From positions 60,748 through 124,747 of the forward strand of contig JAGHQL010000062.1 of NCBI GenBank assembly GCA_020080175.1: DNA of 64,000 nt, written 5' to 3'. This DNA comes from Glutinoglossum americanum. Taxonomy: Eukaryota; Ascomycota; Geoglossomycetes; Geoglossales; Geoglossaceae. The translations under genes and the position numbers were made by a program. Below are positions 24,240-39,792 of this stretch, piece after piece (the stretch's first letter is position 1; each line of letters starts with the position of its first letter). The notes under the pieces are model-generated. The model saw only the letters and a list, made by a program, of their open reading frames with translations. It did not search any database and was not told the origin of the DNA.

Positions 24240-24887
24240 TTACTTGCCCTTTCCCTTGGAAGATTCCCCCTTAGAGGATTCTCCCTTGGAAGCCGCTCCT
24301 TTTTTGCCCCTTGGTGGAAGAGGCGTCCCAATGAGCTCTTCGCTGCCGGTAAGCTTTATACCCAAGTTGGTCTCCATCGCCCGCAGTAACTTCCCATCAC
24401 GAGTGGCCGTGCCATTCTCAAACTTCGCGACATCAGCAGCTTTAACTTTAAGAGCAGCAGCGAGCTGGCTCTGCGTTACGGTCTTAGGGTCTGCCTTCTC
24501 CCTCAATGCTATCGCCTTAGCGAGGGGCGAGTCAGGGCTATTCCGGGCGGATGAGATTGCCTTTCCGACTTTGGTACCGACCGTGTTGACCTTCACGATG
24601 TCGTCTGAGCGGTCGACTTTAGTGAGGCGTTGACCTTCAGGTCCGGGTTTTGTGGCCTAGAGAATGAGTAGAGGTCAGCGGAGTCGGAAATGTTGGAATA
24701 CGTTTTTCGAGGTGACGGCAGTACATACAGCGTTGCCAACGGCATATTTCTTCTCCGTGGCAACTACTGATCCGGTTCTCATCGCCGCGTTGAGAGCGCT
24801 CTTCCCCTTCACTACAGACTCTCGCTGAGCTCCGCCTCCACGAGTCTTGCTACCAATCTTAACGGAGGTTTCCCAATCATCAGACAT
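24240..24887 (-). CDS. MBF1: Multiprotein-bridging factor 1 (transcription coactivator)
   Basis: Bridges TBP to bZIP activators and helps keep reading frame on collided ribosomes. Exons 24887-24729 and 24656-24240; 191 residues, longer than the usual 150 or so. N-terminal MBF1 domain ([16 protein letters not shown] ... [18 protein letters not shown]), then the HTH/cro-type domain ([24 protein letters not shown] ... NLGIKLTG). Extra length has two visible sources: about 18 residues between KAISSARN and the helix-turn-helix ([19 protein letters not shown]), and a Lys/Gly/Ser-rich tail with repeated SKGES units. No splice signals frame the insert, so it looks genuinely coding. Divergent from MAD2 over 477 bp. 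Confidence 0.93.
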
Positions 24888-25364
24888 TTTGGCTGATTTA
24901 ACCGGATTGTATAGGGTATTTATAAGTGAAGTTAAGTACGGGGCGTGGAGGTACCGGTTCGTAGTGTGAAGTGTGGAGTATCAGAGAGTCGAGGCGATGT
25001 CGAGTTTATAAAAGAAATGTGGCTGATTGATGATTCATTCACGCTAAGATTCTCATTCGCTCTTCACCGCCTTCCTCCTTTGTAATGTAGTGTTAAAACT
25101 TCTAGAAGGAGCCGGACTCCCCTCATATACATGGCAGCTATTACCAACTCTTTCACATCTAATTCCTGATCATTTTGCCTAAATTATTTTCCAGTTTAAT
25201 TATTGGGGTTTTGGTGGCTCTTTGCTTACGTAATATATTTGGCGGTTGCCGTGGAAACTTTGTTTATTCGACTTCCTCATCGACATCGCATAAGTTTTCT
25301 AGACTGACTGCCCGACTGTAGTACAAGCATACATCACGATTTGCTTATCTGAATACTGGCCAAA
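24888..25364. promoter_or_regulatory. Divergent promoter region, MBF1 / MAD2
   Basis: 477 bp between divergent starts, moderately AT-rich, with pyrimidine-rich patches near 25040-25080. A shared promoter is inferred from position only. Confidence 0.4.
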
Positions 25365-26486
25365 ATGTCTGCGGAAAAAGGGAAATCCAAGACTCACAAG
25401 TTGGCGCTAAAAGGCTGGTACCCTATCGTTGTTTCGAGGTTCATGGCTAAGCCGGTGAAACAGGGTCATCAAAACTAGTTGCAGAATTTGTCCGTGGAAC
25501 CGTTGTGAATCTCCCCGCCTGGTCTGCTAACTCTCAATATAGTTCGAGTATTCTATCCATACGATTCTGTAAGATGACTTTCCCCCAAGGCGAATGGCAG
25601 AATTCTGATTGACCGCCTGGATCAGATACCAAAGGGGTGTCTACCCTGCGGAGGACTTTACTGCGTGAGTCCGAATCTAAAAGCCTTTAGGTACTCTTCC
25701 GCAAAAGCTAAGCTATTTATGTAGTGTAAAGAAGTATGGGTTGAATATTCTAGGTCAAATCACTCTAGGAATCAGGGCTCCGTAAAGGTTTGATCTAACA
25801 GAATATTAGTGTCTTGTGATGACCAAGTTAAGGCGTACATCAAGAAGATTATGTCTCAGCTCAGCAAGTGGATGATTGGGGGAAAGATCTCGAAGCTTAT
25901 AATTGTAATCACGAGCAAGGAAACAGGCGAACACGTCGAAAGATGGCAGTTTGATGTAAGCACCCCCAAATGAAGCGTGTTACAGTCCTACTGAGGTTAT
26001 GAAATTTAGGTTCAAATACTAGGCAAAGTAGCAAAATCCAAGCTGGGGCAGAGGACTATCGACAAGGAAAATCACTCTCCAGGGTTAGCTCCGGGCATTC
26101 CCGACGAATAAGCGACACTTTTTTTCTGACCTATCTGTATAGGGAGGTTGAGTCTGCTCCGGAGAAGTCAGAGGAGCAGATTCAAGGCGAGATCCAGGCA
26201 ATTTTTCGACAAATCACGGCTTCTGTAACATTTCTTCCTATGCTTGATGGGAACTGTACGTTCAACGTATTGGTGTACGCAGATGCAGACTCGGAGGTTC
26301 CTATGGAGTGGGGAGATAGTGACGCTAAAGAAATTGAAAACGGCGAGAAAGTGCAGTTGAGGAGCTTCAGTACTAGCAACCACAGGGTTGATACGCTAGT
26401 CAGCTACAGGTATGATCGATGCCGAGCTCTCCACTACTAAAAGAACACCCCAACCTGACCATTATGACAGACTTGCTTCTGACTAA
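25365..26486 (+). CDS. MAD2: Spindle assembly checkpoint protein Mad2 (HORMA domain)
   Basis: Binds Cdc20 and Mad1 at unattached kinetochores and delays anaphase. Nine exons: 25365-25413, 25464-25489, 25543-25568, 25626-25664, 25725-25753, 25810-25955, 26010-26083, 26143-26409, 26471-26486; 223 residues. HORMA features: [86 protein letters not shown], and the C-terminal safety-belt segment HRVDTLVSYRLASD. A charged insert (about 128-150) separates core strands. Intron 1 does not fit GT-AG: only a GC-AG intron (25414-25463) makes KGSSK in frame. Intron 2 has the weak donor GTCCGT. Identity is secure. Confidence 0.93.
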
Positions 26487-27800
26487 GTTCATAAACATTC
26501 CTTCTTCATCCGACAAGCTTTGGGAGTGGATAGGGGGCGAATTTTAAGGGGAGGGGCTTTCTTTAGCGTTTGATTTAATCTTACAACCCCTGTATAGATA
26601 CAACTATGATACATTCATGAGGCACAACACACGGAAGTTGCGGCTCTGGGAGGACCAAGGCGTAGATGGCGGTAAAGCCACTCAGAGGACATTTTATATG
26701 TTCTGTTGATGAATAAGGTTCAGGCACTGGGCGATCGCTTATTCGCCATGATCTGGCCAACCAACGACCAAACCGTCACACCTTCTACCCACAGACTTGG
26801 AACGGCTCCCTGGACCTTCACCACCTCCTGCTCGTACTCACTGTAGATAGGAACCGCTCCGCTTCACCTACTGTGGCCTTGTTCAAGCCACCGTCTGGAC
26901 GACTAGAGCTGTCTGTAGGATGCTGTTTACCTAAAGCAGATACGTGATTATGGAGTATGCACCCCTGTTGGCCTGGCGAAAGACTCACTCACTCATCGTC
27001 AATAGCTCATGGGTGGTAGCCCAACACCTGTATGCAATTGTGACACTGGTCCACAAACCTACATTAATAACATTGGCTTTCTAGCCATTCACTCGTCTCT
27101 GCGACGTTCTGTGATTTTGCTTTACATGGCTTTCGTTTAACCCATTCTCTAACTCGCCCTTATTGTTGTTAAGAGGAACAAAACCGGTGACTTTGGGGCA
27201 CCCACGAGTTTCATTCACAAGTTTTGTTGGGTGTGGAAGTCAACGTTGCCTTGCTATTGCTTGGAAGATAGCATTTGTTTCTCCTTTTTGCTTTCTGTGG
27301 CTAGCAACACACCCATCCTCCTACGCACCAAACACCTCCGCGCCGTGAGCGGAGTCGACTTCTCAATTCAAACGACTCAACACTCTCTTTCGGTTCCGAC
27401 AACAATTTCGCCCATTTCAAGGCCATCCACCCCTCATTATCTGCACCAGGTGGGTGAATACAGAATTCTGTTGACCAGGTCATTTTACATCACTGTCCAG
27501 CAAAGATGTGCCCCTGAGTCGGCATTATCACCGCGATCCAATGAGAAATTGATTACTTATACCAGGTTCCCAGAGTTATTCAATCTTCACCCTGGGGGTT
27601 AGACCTAAACTCTTTGAGAGTTTTGGGACTGAACCTTGGGGGCTCCACTTGCCCCATTCCATCCTCTTAATTACTGCCACTTCTGGCAGTAGGTTAGGGC
27701 CATTTTAGCACTACTTCCCGGTATCTCTCATAATGTGTTTGTAAAGTTCGACCCTTTCTATTTCTCGATGCTAACAAGGACTCTCTGTGATAGCACCGAT
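26487..27800. other. 1.3 kb intergenic region, no gene supported
   Basis: Holds the MAD2 3' end and the leader of the following C2H2 gene. A 123-codon plus frame at 27231-27602 is pyrimidine-rich and unlike any protein I know. I treat it as leader or promoter sequence. Confidence 0.45.
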
Positions 27801-28508
27801 ATGGCCACAGTGAAACGACGGCATGGTCGGTCCGCTGGGAAACCCGGACAGTACCAGCACGAGTGCGATATTTGCCACTCGACGTTCGCTAGGGCAGAGC
27901 ACCTTTCCCGCCATAAACGAACGGTACACTCTCAGGAGAAGAAATTCCAGTGTGACATATGTGGGAAGACATGTTCGCGTTCTGACAACCTTCGCCAACA
28001 TCGAAAGACGCATGGACCAGCATCTAAGATGGATATTGGCACCGAGGAGGAGGAAGATAGTGAAATGGGAAATTACGACAGGGATGACGAAAGCGAAAGT
28101 GCTGAGAGCAACTGGGGAGATGGCCAAGCCGTGGATACTGAGGTTAAAAACGACCGCATTGTCTTCACAAGGCCTGTGAGGGGGAGAATTATAAACGCTG
28201 CTATTAAACGTACAGCCGAGCGGGATGTCACGATGCAGACTTGCGGGAATGACAGTAACCTAACGTGCAACCCAGCCGACAAGCGGTCTGAACAAGGAGA
28301 TGTTGACTTAACAGCAGCAGGTAAGAGTACTGCCGAAACCGAGCAACGACAACTATCTATTTGACATTTAACGGACGCTAACGGGTCAATACACATAGTT
28401 TCCAGTGATGAAGACGATGAAGAGTTCAAAAGGAACTTAAACAGTATACTAGAGTGGGTGTGGGAGCGCTTTCCTCCGGAATTGGCCTCCAGGACCAGAC
28501 GCCCTTAG
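27801..28508 (+). CDS. C2H2 zinc-finger protein, two tandem fingers
   Basis: Exons 27801-28320 and 28399-28508; 209 residues. Two classic adjacent fingers at about 15-65: CDICHSTFARAEHLSRHKRTVH and CDICGKTCSRSDNLRQHRKTH, preceded by a basic N-terminus. An acidic region follows (EEEEDSEMGNYDRDDESESAESN), then an RPVRGRI patch. The intron (GTAAGA donor, CACATAG acceptor) avoids a stop at 28362 and adds VSSDEDDEEFKRNLNSILEWVWERFPPE to the end. The two-finger spacing resembles fungal stress or carbon regulators of the Msn2/Seb1 kind, but the rest is not recognisable. An in-frame ATG at 27768 would add 11 residues. Confidence 0.85.
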
Positions 28509-28652
28509 CATTGTACCACTAGCTCGTGCTCGGTTTTATGCAGTTTAGGATTGCAGGGCGTTTTGAGTCAGGCGTCGTTTGTTCGCTATCACCTTCGATT
28601 CATTGTAGATACACAACCTCTAACGGCTGAGCTTAGTGCTAGAAGGCTGGGT

Positions 28653-29958
28653 TTACCGTACATATAGAGGCGCTAATGGGCCTTCAATCATAGTCGATGG
28701 TGGCTTGGCATTAAGAACATCCGCTTTGACCAAGACCGGGATCACCGCACCAGTTACTAGACCGAACGGCCGGTGGTTGATTGCTGAGCCGCAGATGTGA
28801 ATATTTAACCTTTGAACACATGGGAAACTGACTAACCTTTGAGGAGAGCCCCAATCTCCCCGCCATGGCTGGAAAAGGAAATGAACGTGCTTCCATCGTT
28901 GCTGAATATATCATCTAACAACTCTTGCGACCGTTTAGTCTGTGCAGAGTCGGATTCTCTAAGATCTGGAACCCAGAGCTCATCGTTTTCGGTGAAGCCT
29001 TGTTCAAATGTGTAACCAGGGTAGTTTTCGTGGATATATGTCTTACTACTCCGGCGATCACACGTATGGACGCCTATGGTTTCTCTCAGTTTCTATAGCT
29101 GCAGCTATTAGTAAAACAGAGTAGAAGATGTAGTATCTGAGCTGAAAGGTGCAGATGAAATACCTCTTTGACTTCCGGGATAAAGGGGTGTTGACTGGGT
29201 AAATCCAGACTGCCAAATGTGATATTAGCGGTAGCTAGGCAACGACTAAGAGGACTTGCGTAATATCTCTCTGGAACTGGTATCTTCTCTATGGCTATTT
29301 CTCTCCTCCAGAAGTTGTTGGCCTTCTGAGCTTCCCTTATACCATTAGAGGTTAGGTGAGCGTCAGCCCATACGATTGTACCGTTTCCATTAAGCTTGGA
29401 CCAGTAACACTGACAGAGTATAGCACACGTAAGCCTAGTCCTAAAAGTGTGCTTTTTTTATAGCGGTGTGGTATTTGATGATTATGGATGGAGCACATAC
29501 GTCCCAATCATGAGTCCCATAGAATCGTTGAGCAACATTATGGTATCCCTCTCCATGACGTCCGAGAAAAAGCACTTTATATTGCACATTTTCCCCGCTT
29601 TCTCTATTGTATTGAAAGACCTTGTGCTGGAATCGCTGCCATTGGGTTTTTCTGCGTTTTGGGTCATACTGTTGGTCCGTATCGTACGTGCGGTTGATCA
29701 ACCCAAAGTTGGTGGCAGTCTATAGAAACCGTACTTCCAGTGATAAGTAACGAAATAGCATCCTGGGATATGGGGAAAACACACATAATCGAAAGTTTCT
29801 GGGTTAGTATTTGGGTCATCTTGCAAGAAAAATCCAGTCACTGTGGTGTATTTGATATATGACGGATCAGACGCTTCCCCCACAACAACCACCAGCACAA
29901 CCAGTATAGCCCAGACGAATAAAACACAGCTAGAAACCACCAATAGACCCCTCAGCAT
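28653..29958 (-). CDS. Membrane-anchored histidine phosphatase (phosphoglycerate-mutase-like family)
   Basis: Exons 29958-29785, 29719-29501, 29409-29164, 29092-28837, 28756-28653; 332 residues. The N-terminus has one strongly hydrophobic segment (about 3-26, LLVVSSCVLFVWAILVVLVVVVG), a signal anchor or signal peptide. The catalytic motif LGRHGEGYHN (about residue 107) gives the phospho-accepting His; the second conserved His lies in FSSHGGEIGALL; YYASPLSRCLATA supplies the family Arg. This puts it in histidine phosphatase branch 1, closest in style to fungal PMU1-like or secreted 'phosphoglycerate mutase family' proteins rather than glycolytic mutase. The substrate is unknown. Divergent from GUF1 over 353 bp and convergent with the C2H2 gene. 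The N-terminal anchor suggests it works in the secretory pathway or at the surface (inference). Confidence 0.9.
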
Positions 29959-30311
29959 CTAACTTGTCACAGCCAGAATGATAAAGAGCGAGGGAGCGGA
30001 GAGGCTAGGGTGAAAGCAAAGTTTAATGCCGCGAGGATTATATGACCGGATATCCACGTACATAGTGATGTCTATTCTACAACATGCCGTAAGCTGACCA
30101 AAACGCGCGATCCGAGCCATGTGTACTTTGAATGAGCAATTTAGTGGAGATCCAACATGTTCTGAATGTGGTAGTTTTGCTTCGGGCTCGGGAATAGATA
30201 CCAAAGGTATTAGGTAAGCAGAGGTCAAACAACATCGATCGCTACTCTGAAAATTCCAACTTTCTACCATATCAACTGTTTTCCAACTTTAACACCGCTC
30301 CTTGCAACTCC
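29959..30311. promoter_or_regulatory. Divergent promoter region, histidine phosphatase / GUF1
   Basis: 353 bp between divergent start codons, the shortest bidirectional spacing in the window. No coding potential seen. Confidence 0.45.
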
Positions 30312-32439
30312 ATGCGACTATGTTATTTGGGAGCAGCTAGGCTTTTCCCGTGCAGTGGAGGTCAGGTTGCTTTGTCAGGGGATCCCCTCTTTCGATATAT
30401 ATCGGTGACCCGTCCAAAGCGACTCTTTGGAGTTTCGGTCAAACGTTGCGCCCAGCGATCGAAAGCCGTCTCAGAATTGGAGCAGAGAATTGCCTCTATT
30501 CCATTGGAGAGGTTTCGTAATTTTTGCATTGTAGCACATGTCGACCATGGAAAAAGTACGCTCAGTGATCGTCTGCTCGAACTCACTGGGACCATCCAGC
30601 CAGGGGGAAACAAACAAATTTTGGATAAGCTTGATGTAGAAAGAGAAAGAGGCATTACGGTCAAGGCTCAGACTTGCAGCATGCTATATAACTATAAAGG
30701 AGAGGATTACTTGCTGCACCTGGTGGATACCCCCGGACATGTCGATTTTCGCGCCGAGGTATCGAGAAGCTATGCATCGTGCGGAGGGGCTATCCTACTT
30801 GTGGATTCGAGTCAAGGGGTGCAGGCGCAGACCGTTGCCAATTTCTACCTCGCTTTTTCTCGGGGTCTTCAGCTTGTTCCTGTCATCAATAAGGTGGATT
30901 TGCCATCTGCGGACCCGGACCGAGCATTAGAACAGATGCGGACCACTTTTGAACTTAATCCAGATAAAGCAGTTCTGGTTTCCGCGAAGACAGGGTTGAA
31001 TGTTGAGGCTGTCTTGCCAGCGGTGATTGAGCAAGTGCCATGGTGAGTTGCATCACGAACGCATAACCATATTCTTGGGGACTAACTCCTAACTTCCTCC
31101 AGCCCCCTTGGTAACCATCTTCAGCCATTGAAGCTTCTCCTAGTTGATTCGTGGTATCATGGCTATAAAGGTGTGATACTTCTAGTCCGTATATTTGACG
31201 GTGAAATTAAGGCAGGCGATCATGTCGTATCTTTTGCCACTGGCCTCAAGTATATTGTCGGTGAAGTTGGAATCATGTACCCCGATCAGACACCGCAAAC
31301 CGTGTTACGGGCTGGCCAGGTGGGCTATATCTACTTCAACCCAGGCATGAAGCGAAGCCAGGAGGCAAAAGTTGGTGATACCTACACTCATGTCGGAATG
31401 GAGGCACATGTTCAACCTTTGCCCGGATTCGAGGAGCCAAAATCGATGGTTTTTGTAGCCGCTTTCCCAGTTGACCAAAGTGGTTACCAGCATCTTGAGG
31501 ATAGTATAAATCAGTTGGTTCTTAACGACCGCAGTGTTACTATACAAAAGGAATCTTCCGAGGCTCTAGGCGCTGGTTGGCGCCTTGGCTTCCTTGGGAT
31601 GCTTCATTGCTCAGTGTTTGAGGACCGCCTACGACAAGAACATGGTGCCCGCGTCATCATTACTCCACCTACAGTGCCTTTCAAAGTCATGTGGACCGAT
31701 GGCAAAGAAACTATTATCCAAAATCCTGCTAATTTCCCTGAAATGGACCGCAATTACGTCTCCCAGCTGCAGGAACCGTTCGTCTCGGCGACAATAACTG
31801 TTCCGGAGGAATACTTGGGCAGCGTTATCAAACTCTGCGAAGCCAACCGTGGTGAACAGAAAGAGTTGCAGTTTTTCACAGCAACCCAGGTCGTCTTAAA
31901 GTACGATCTCCCACTGTCTCAACTCGTTGATGACTTTTTTGGGAAACTTAAAGGCGCAACCAAGGGCTACGCGAGTCTCGACTATGAAGATGCCGGCTGG
32001 CGAGCAAGCGCCATCGTCAAGCTGCAACTTTTAGTCAATAAAATCCCTGTCGATGCCGTGTCTCGCGTAGTTCACGCAAGCCAGGTTGACAAGATCGGAC
32101 GACAGTGGGTGACAAAGTTTAAAGAGCACGTTGACCGCCAGATGTTCGAAGTCATAATACAGGCTGCCACAGGGAAGCGAATCGTAGCTAGAGAGACAAT
32201 CAAGCCATTTAGGAAAGACGTTCTACAGAAACTTCATGCGAGTGATGTTTCGAGGAGGCGGAAATTGCTCGAGAAGCAGAAGGAAGGCAGGAAGAAACTA
32301 AAAGGTGTGTATTTTCAACCACCCCCAACACACGAAGACATCGAGATCCCGCAAATGACTAACTGATATTCACCGTGATGAAGCCGTTGGCAATATTGCG
32401 ATTGATCATAAGGCTTTCCAGAAGTTCTTGGCAAAATGA
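30312..32439 (+). CDS. GUF1: Mitochondrial translation factor Guf1 (LepA/EF4 GTPase)
   Basis: Ribosome-binding GTPase that supports mitochondrial protein synthesis under stress. Exons 30312-31042, 31103-32304, 32384-32439; 662 residues. The presequence is basic and hydroxylated (about 1-55, [17 protein letters not shown]). GTPase motifs: AHVDHGKS (G1), ERGIT (G2), DTPGH (G3), NKVD (G4), VSAKTG (G5). Then the LepA signature regions, with the EF-G-like domains and the LepA C-terminal domain ([41 protein letters not shown]) ending [16 protein letters not shown], supplied by the last exon. Without the final intron the frame would run on 20 residues of unrelated sequence. Identity is secure. Confidence 0.96.
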
Positions 32440-33243
32440 AGCTCTGGCACTGCCTTTCTTTTGGGCTATGAATCGAAAACAAACCCCCCTCCTTCCAGAG
32501 AATTACCGCCCCTGAGAAGTTAATAGATTGGGGTCGTTGTTGGGGACCCACGACCCTCTATCATATTACGCAAAAAGTATACTAGCATAAACCTAAGTCG
32601 ACACGCAAAACAGCACTAAAGTTGTATAGTACGCACTGGCGAGTCATCCCTTTAACCGCCACTTTGACAAGCCCAGTACCGCGGGCGAGAGAGATCCACT
32701 CACGGTCTTTTCCCGAAGATAACCGTTGCATTATGGTGACCATATCATAGCGACTCGAACCCATCTCATGAGAACCACCGACAGGAGCTAGCTCAGATAA
32801 ACTGGTAGCATCCCCAACCGGGCGCGCAGACTTTCGGCCAACGCCTCTATACCTGACTATTGTTTATTGCATTGCCATACCTCTAAAGGAATCCTTGCAA
32901 CTTATTGGACTAACCCTCCATTTGCAGCTCATATTGCATTAGCCTATTGCCCAGTGACATCCACTCCATGCTCTAACAAACCCTTGTTATGTAAACTAGA
33001 GTAATTTATTTTTATTGGATTCCTTCCATTTTGCGATTATACAAGTCCGCAGGGGATCCAGAATCGCAAAGTTGAAGGCCTCGCTAAATTGGGTAAATCC
33101 CAACCACCGAATCCTATCCAGATTGAACTGATTTTGGTGAAATACTACATGACTCGACAAACCTAACACTCTCATCCGCTGTTATCAAATCTTTCCCCTC
33201 TGGAATCCTACTCAATGCCTGACTTTCGGTAACGCTTGTTGAG
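32440..33243. other. Intergenic region, no gene seen
   Basis: About 800 bp between GUF1 and RPC1. It contains the GUF1 3' UTR and the RPC1 promoter. A GGGTTCGAGTC element on the minus strand near 32755 resembles a tRNA B box, but the flanking bases do not form a T arm. Confidence 0.45.
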
Positions 33244-37925
<4,682 letters not shown>

Positions 37926-38340
37926 CGGACAGTTTGCAGGATTTCTGTTCTGTTAGATCTGAGGCGTTCCCCAGTGTTTCACCTGCATGAGTTGGAGTCC
38001 TAGCGAAACAATACATAGCATAACCCTTTGGAGGGCTTTCCGTGTATACAGCTGGACTTTGCATATTCCTAAAGCGTAATAAAAAAAAGTCTCCTAAGTG
38101 TGTTGTGACTTTTCACAAGAGATAGAAAATCGAAGAAGATAGAAGTCGAGCCAAATATTGAGGTCAATTACTTAATGTGTTAGAACGTCTTCTCTATATA
38201 ATGATCACCAAGAGAATGCGAATCTGTAATATCGTCACCACTAGAAGTGAAGCACCGCAGCGCCCCGAATCACTTTTATACATAGGCAAAGGAGGAAGGC
38301 ATAATACCAGCCTCAACCACAGACCAGAGACCCACAACAA
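37926..38340. other. Convergent spacer
   Basis: 415 bp between RPC1 (+) and the racemase-like gene (-). Base composition turns sharply C-rich on the + strand near 38340. No gene seen. Confidence 0.5.
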
Positions 38341-39520
38341 CTACCCCCTCTGACCCTCCGCAAACAGCTTCCCAACATCCTCCACCGTTATATTCCCCCC
38401 ACTCAACACAACACCCACATTCCACCCCCCATCTCCCCCCTCCCTCTCCACCGCCCTCCTCCACTCCTCACAAAACAGCACCACCGCCACCGCCACCGCC
38501 GCGCTCGGTTCAATCCAGACCTTCATCCTCTCCACCACCAGCCTCATCGCGCCCTTAATCTCCTCCTCGCCAACAGCATAAACCCCCCTCACCTTCGCCT
38601 GATCGCTGATGACGCTCCACGGGATCTTCCCGACAGGCGTGCGGAGCCCGTCGGCGATGGTGAGCGATTTCACAGCGGGGATGCGGGTATTGGCCGCGAG
38701 GCCGCGACGGCAGTCGTCGGCGCCCTGGTGGGAGGGCTCTGCGCCGAAGATCTGGATCTCGGGGCGCGCGGGGGGGGGCGGCGTGCGGAGCGCGGTCGCG
38801 ATGCCGGAGAGGAGGCCGCCGCCGCCTGGAGGGAGGTGAGTATGCGTGCGGGGTGCGTTAGAGGGTCAAAGCCAACCCACCGCAAGGCGCGACGATGGCG
38901 TCCAGCCCCCCTTCCCCCCCAACCATCTCCCGAACCTGCGACTCGAACTCTAGCCCCACGGTCCCTTGCCCCAGTATTACGTCCCCGTAGTCATATGGCG
39001 GAACGAGCAGCGCTCCCGTTCTGCTCACCACCTCCTCAACGACGGCTTCGCGCTCCTGCGACGTGGGTCCGCTGTGTATCACCGTTGCACCATACGCCTT
39101 CGTGGCCGCGACCTTGGACGCTGAGCTACTGCTCGGCATGACGACGTAGGCCTCGACGCCGCGCGTCTGGGCGGCAAGGGCGAGGGCTTGCGCGTGATTG
39201 CCAGAACTATGCGTGATAACTCCCCTCCTAAGCTCATCGTCCCCCAGCCTTGCAATGGCGTGGAATGCCCCGCGGGCTTTGAACGCTCCGACACGCTGGT
39301 AGTTCTCGCACTTGAAGAATAGGTTTATGCGTGGTCGCGCTGGCTCTTGGCCTTCGTAGGGTGTGCCTTTGAGCGCGTTGGGAGATTGGGGGGTTGAGGC
39401 CAAGGCGGAGAGCGTGCGTGATGTCAGGACCGGCGTTAGGTGGATGTGGGGTTTTATGAGCTGGTGGGCGGCTTGTACAGATTCACGGGTTAGGGGAAGA
39501 GCGCGCGAGGGGTCGGTCAT
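38341..39520 (-). CDS. PLP-dependent serine racemase / threonine-serine dehydratase-like enzyme
   Basis: Fold-type II PLP enzyme acting on serine, threonine or 3-hydroxyaspartate (SRY1 / serine racemase group). Exons 39520-38881 and 38825-38341; 374 residues. Seen: FKCENYQRVGAFKARGA with the PLP Lys, HSSGNHAQALALAA, the MPSSSSASKVAATKAYGA segment, GQGTVGLEFESQV, and the phosphate-binding glycine run CGGGGLLSG, which is completed across the intron. C-terminal GVVLSGGNITVE matches the conserved SGGN loop. No ACT regulatory domain, so it is not a biosynthetic Ilv1-type threonine deaminase. It carries an extra stretch of roughly 20 residues (about 45-65). Base composition is much more GC-rich than its neighbours, with long C runs in the second exon. 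Exact substrate is undecided. Confidence 0.9.
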
Positions 39521-39792
39521 GGTGTGGGTAAGAATGGATACAATTGAGCGCTGGCAACTAGAGGACTTGTTTGGGGGGGGAAGAGACTATGTTTTTCTTA
39601 AAAATTAATCGATTAGCATATGTTTCGTGATGTATGTCGTCACCTATTGTTCCGAACGGCCGGGGCGTCATTCAGCCGAGATACGAGAAAAGAAACAATG
39701 GTCTAAATGGCCCCTTTCCGCTGATCATCCCATATCCCATAACTCCAACAATTAAACAAGCAGGAAATTCCCCAGAATTTCGTAAGGAACAT

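Noticed and set aside
24480-24545. Unspliced intron as explanation for the MBF1 insert
   Set aside because: No GT donor or suitable acceptor bounds the extra residues on the minus strand.
32700-32790. tRNA-like B box GGGTTCGAGTC on the minus strand
   Set aside because: The flanking bases do not form a T stem, and no matching A box or acceptor stem was found.
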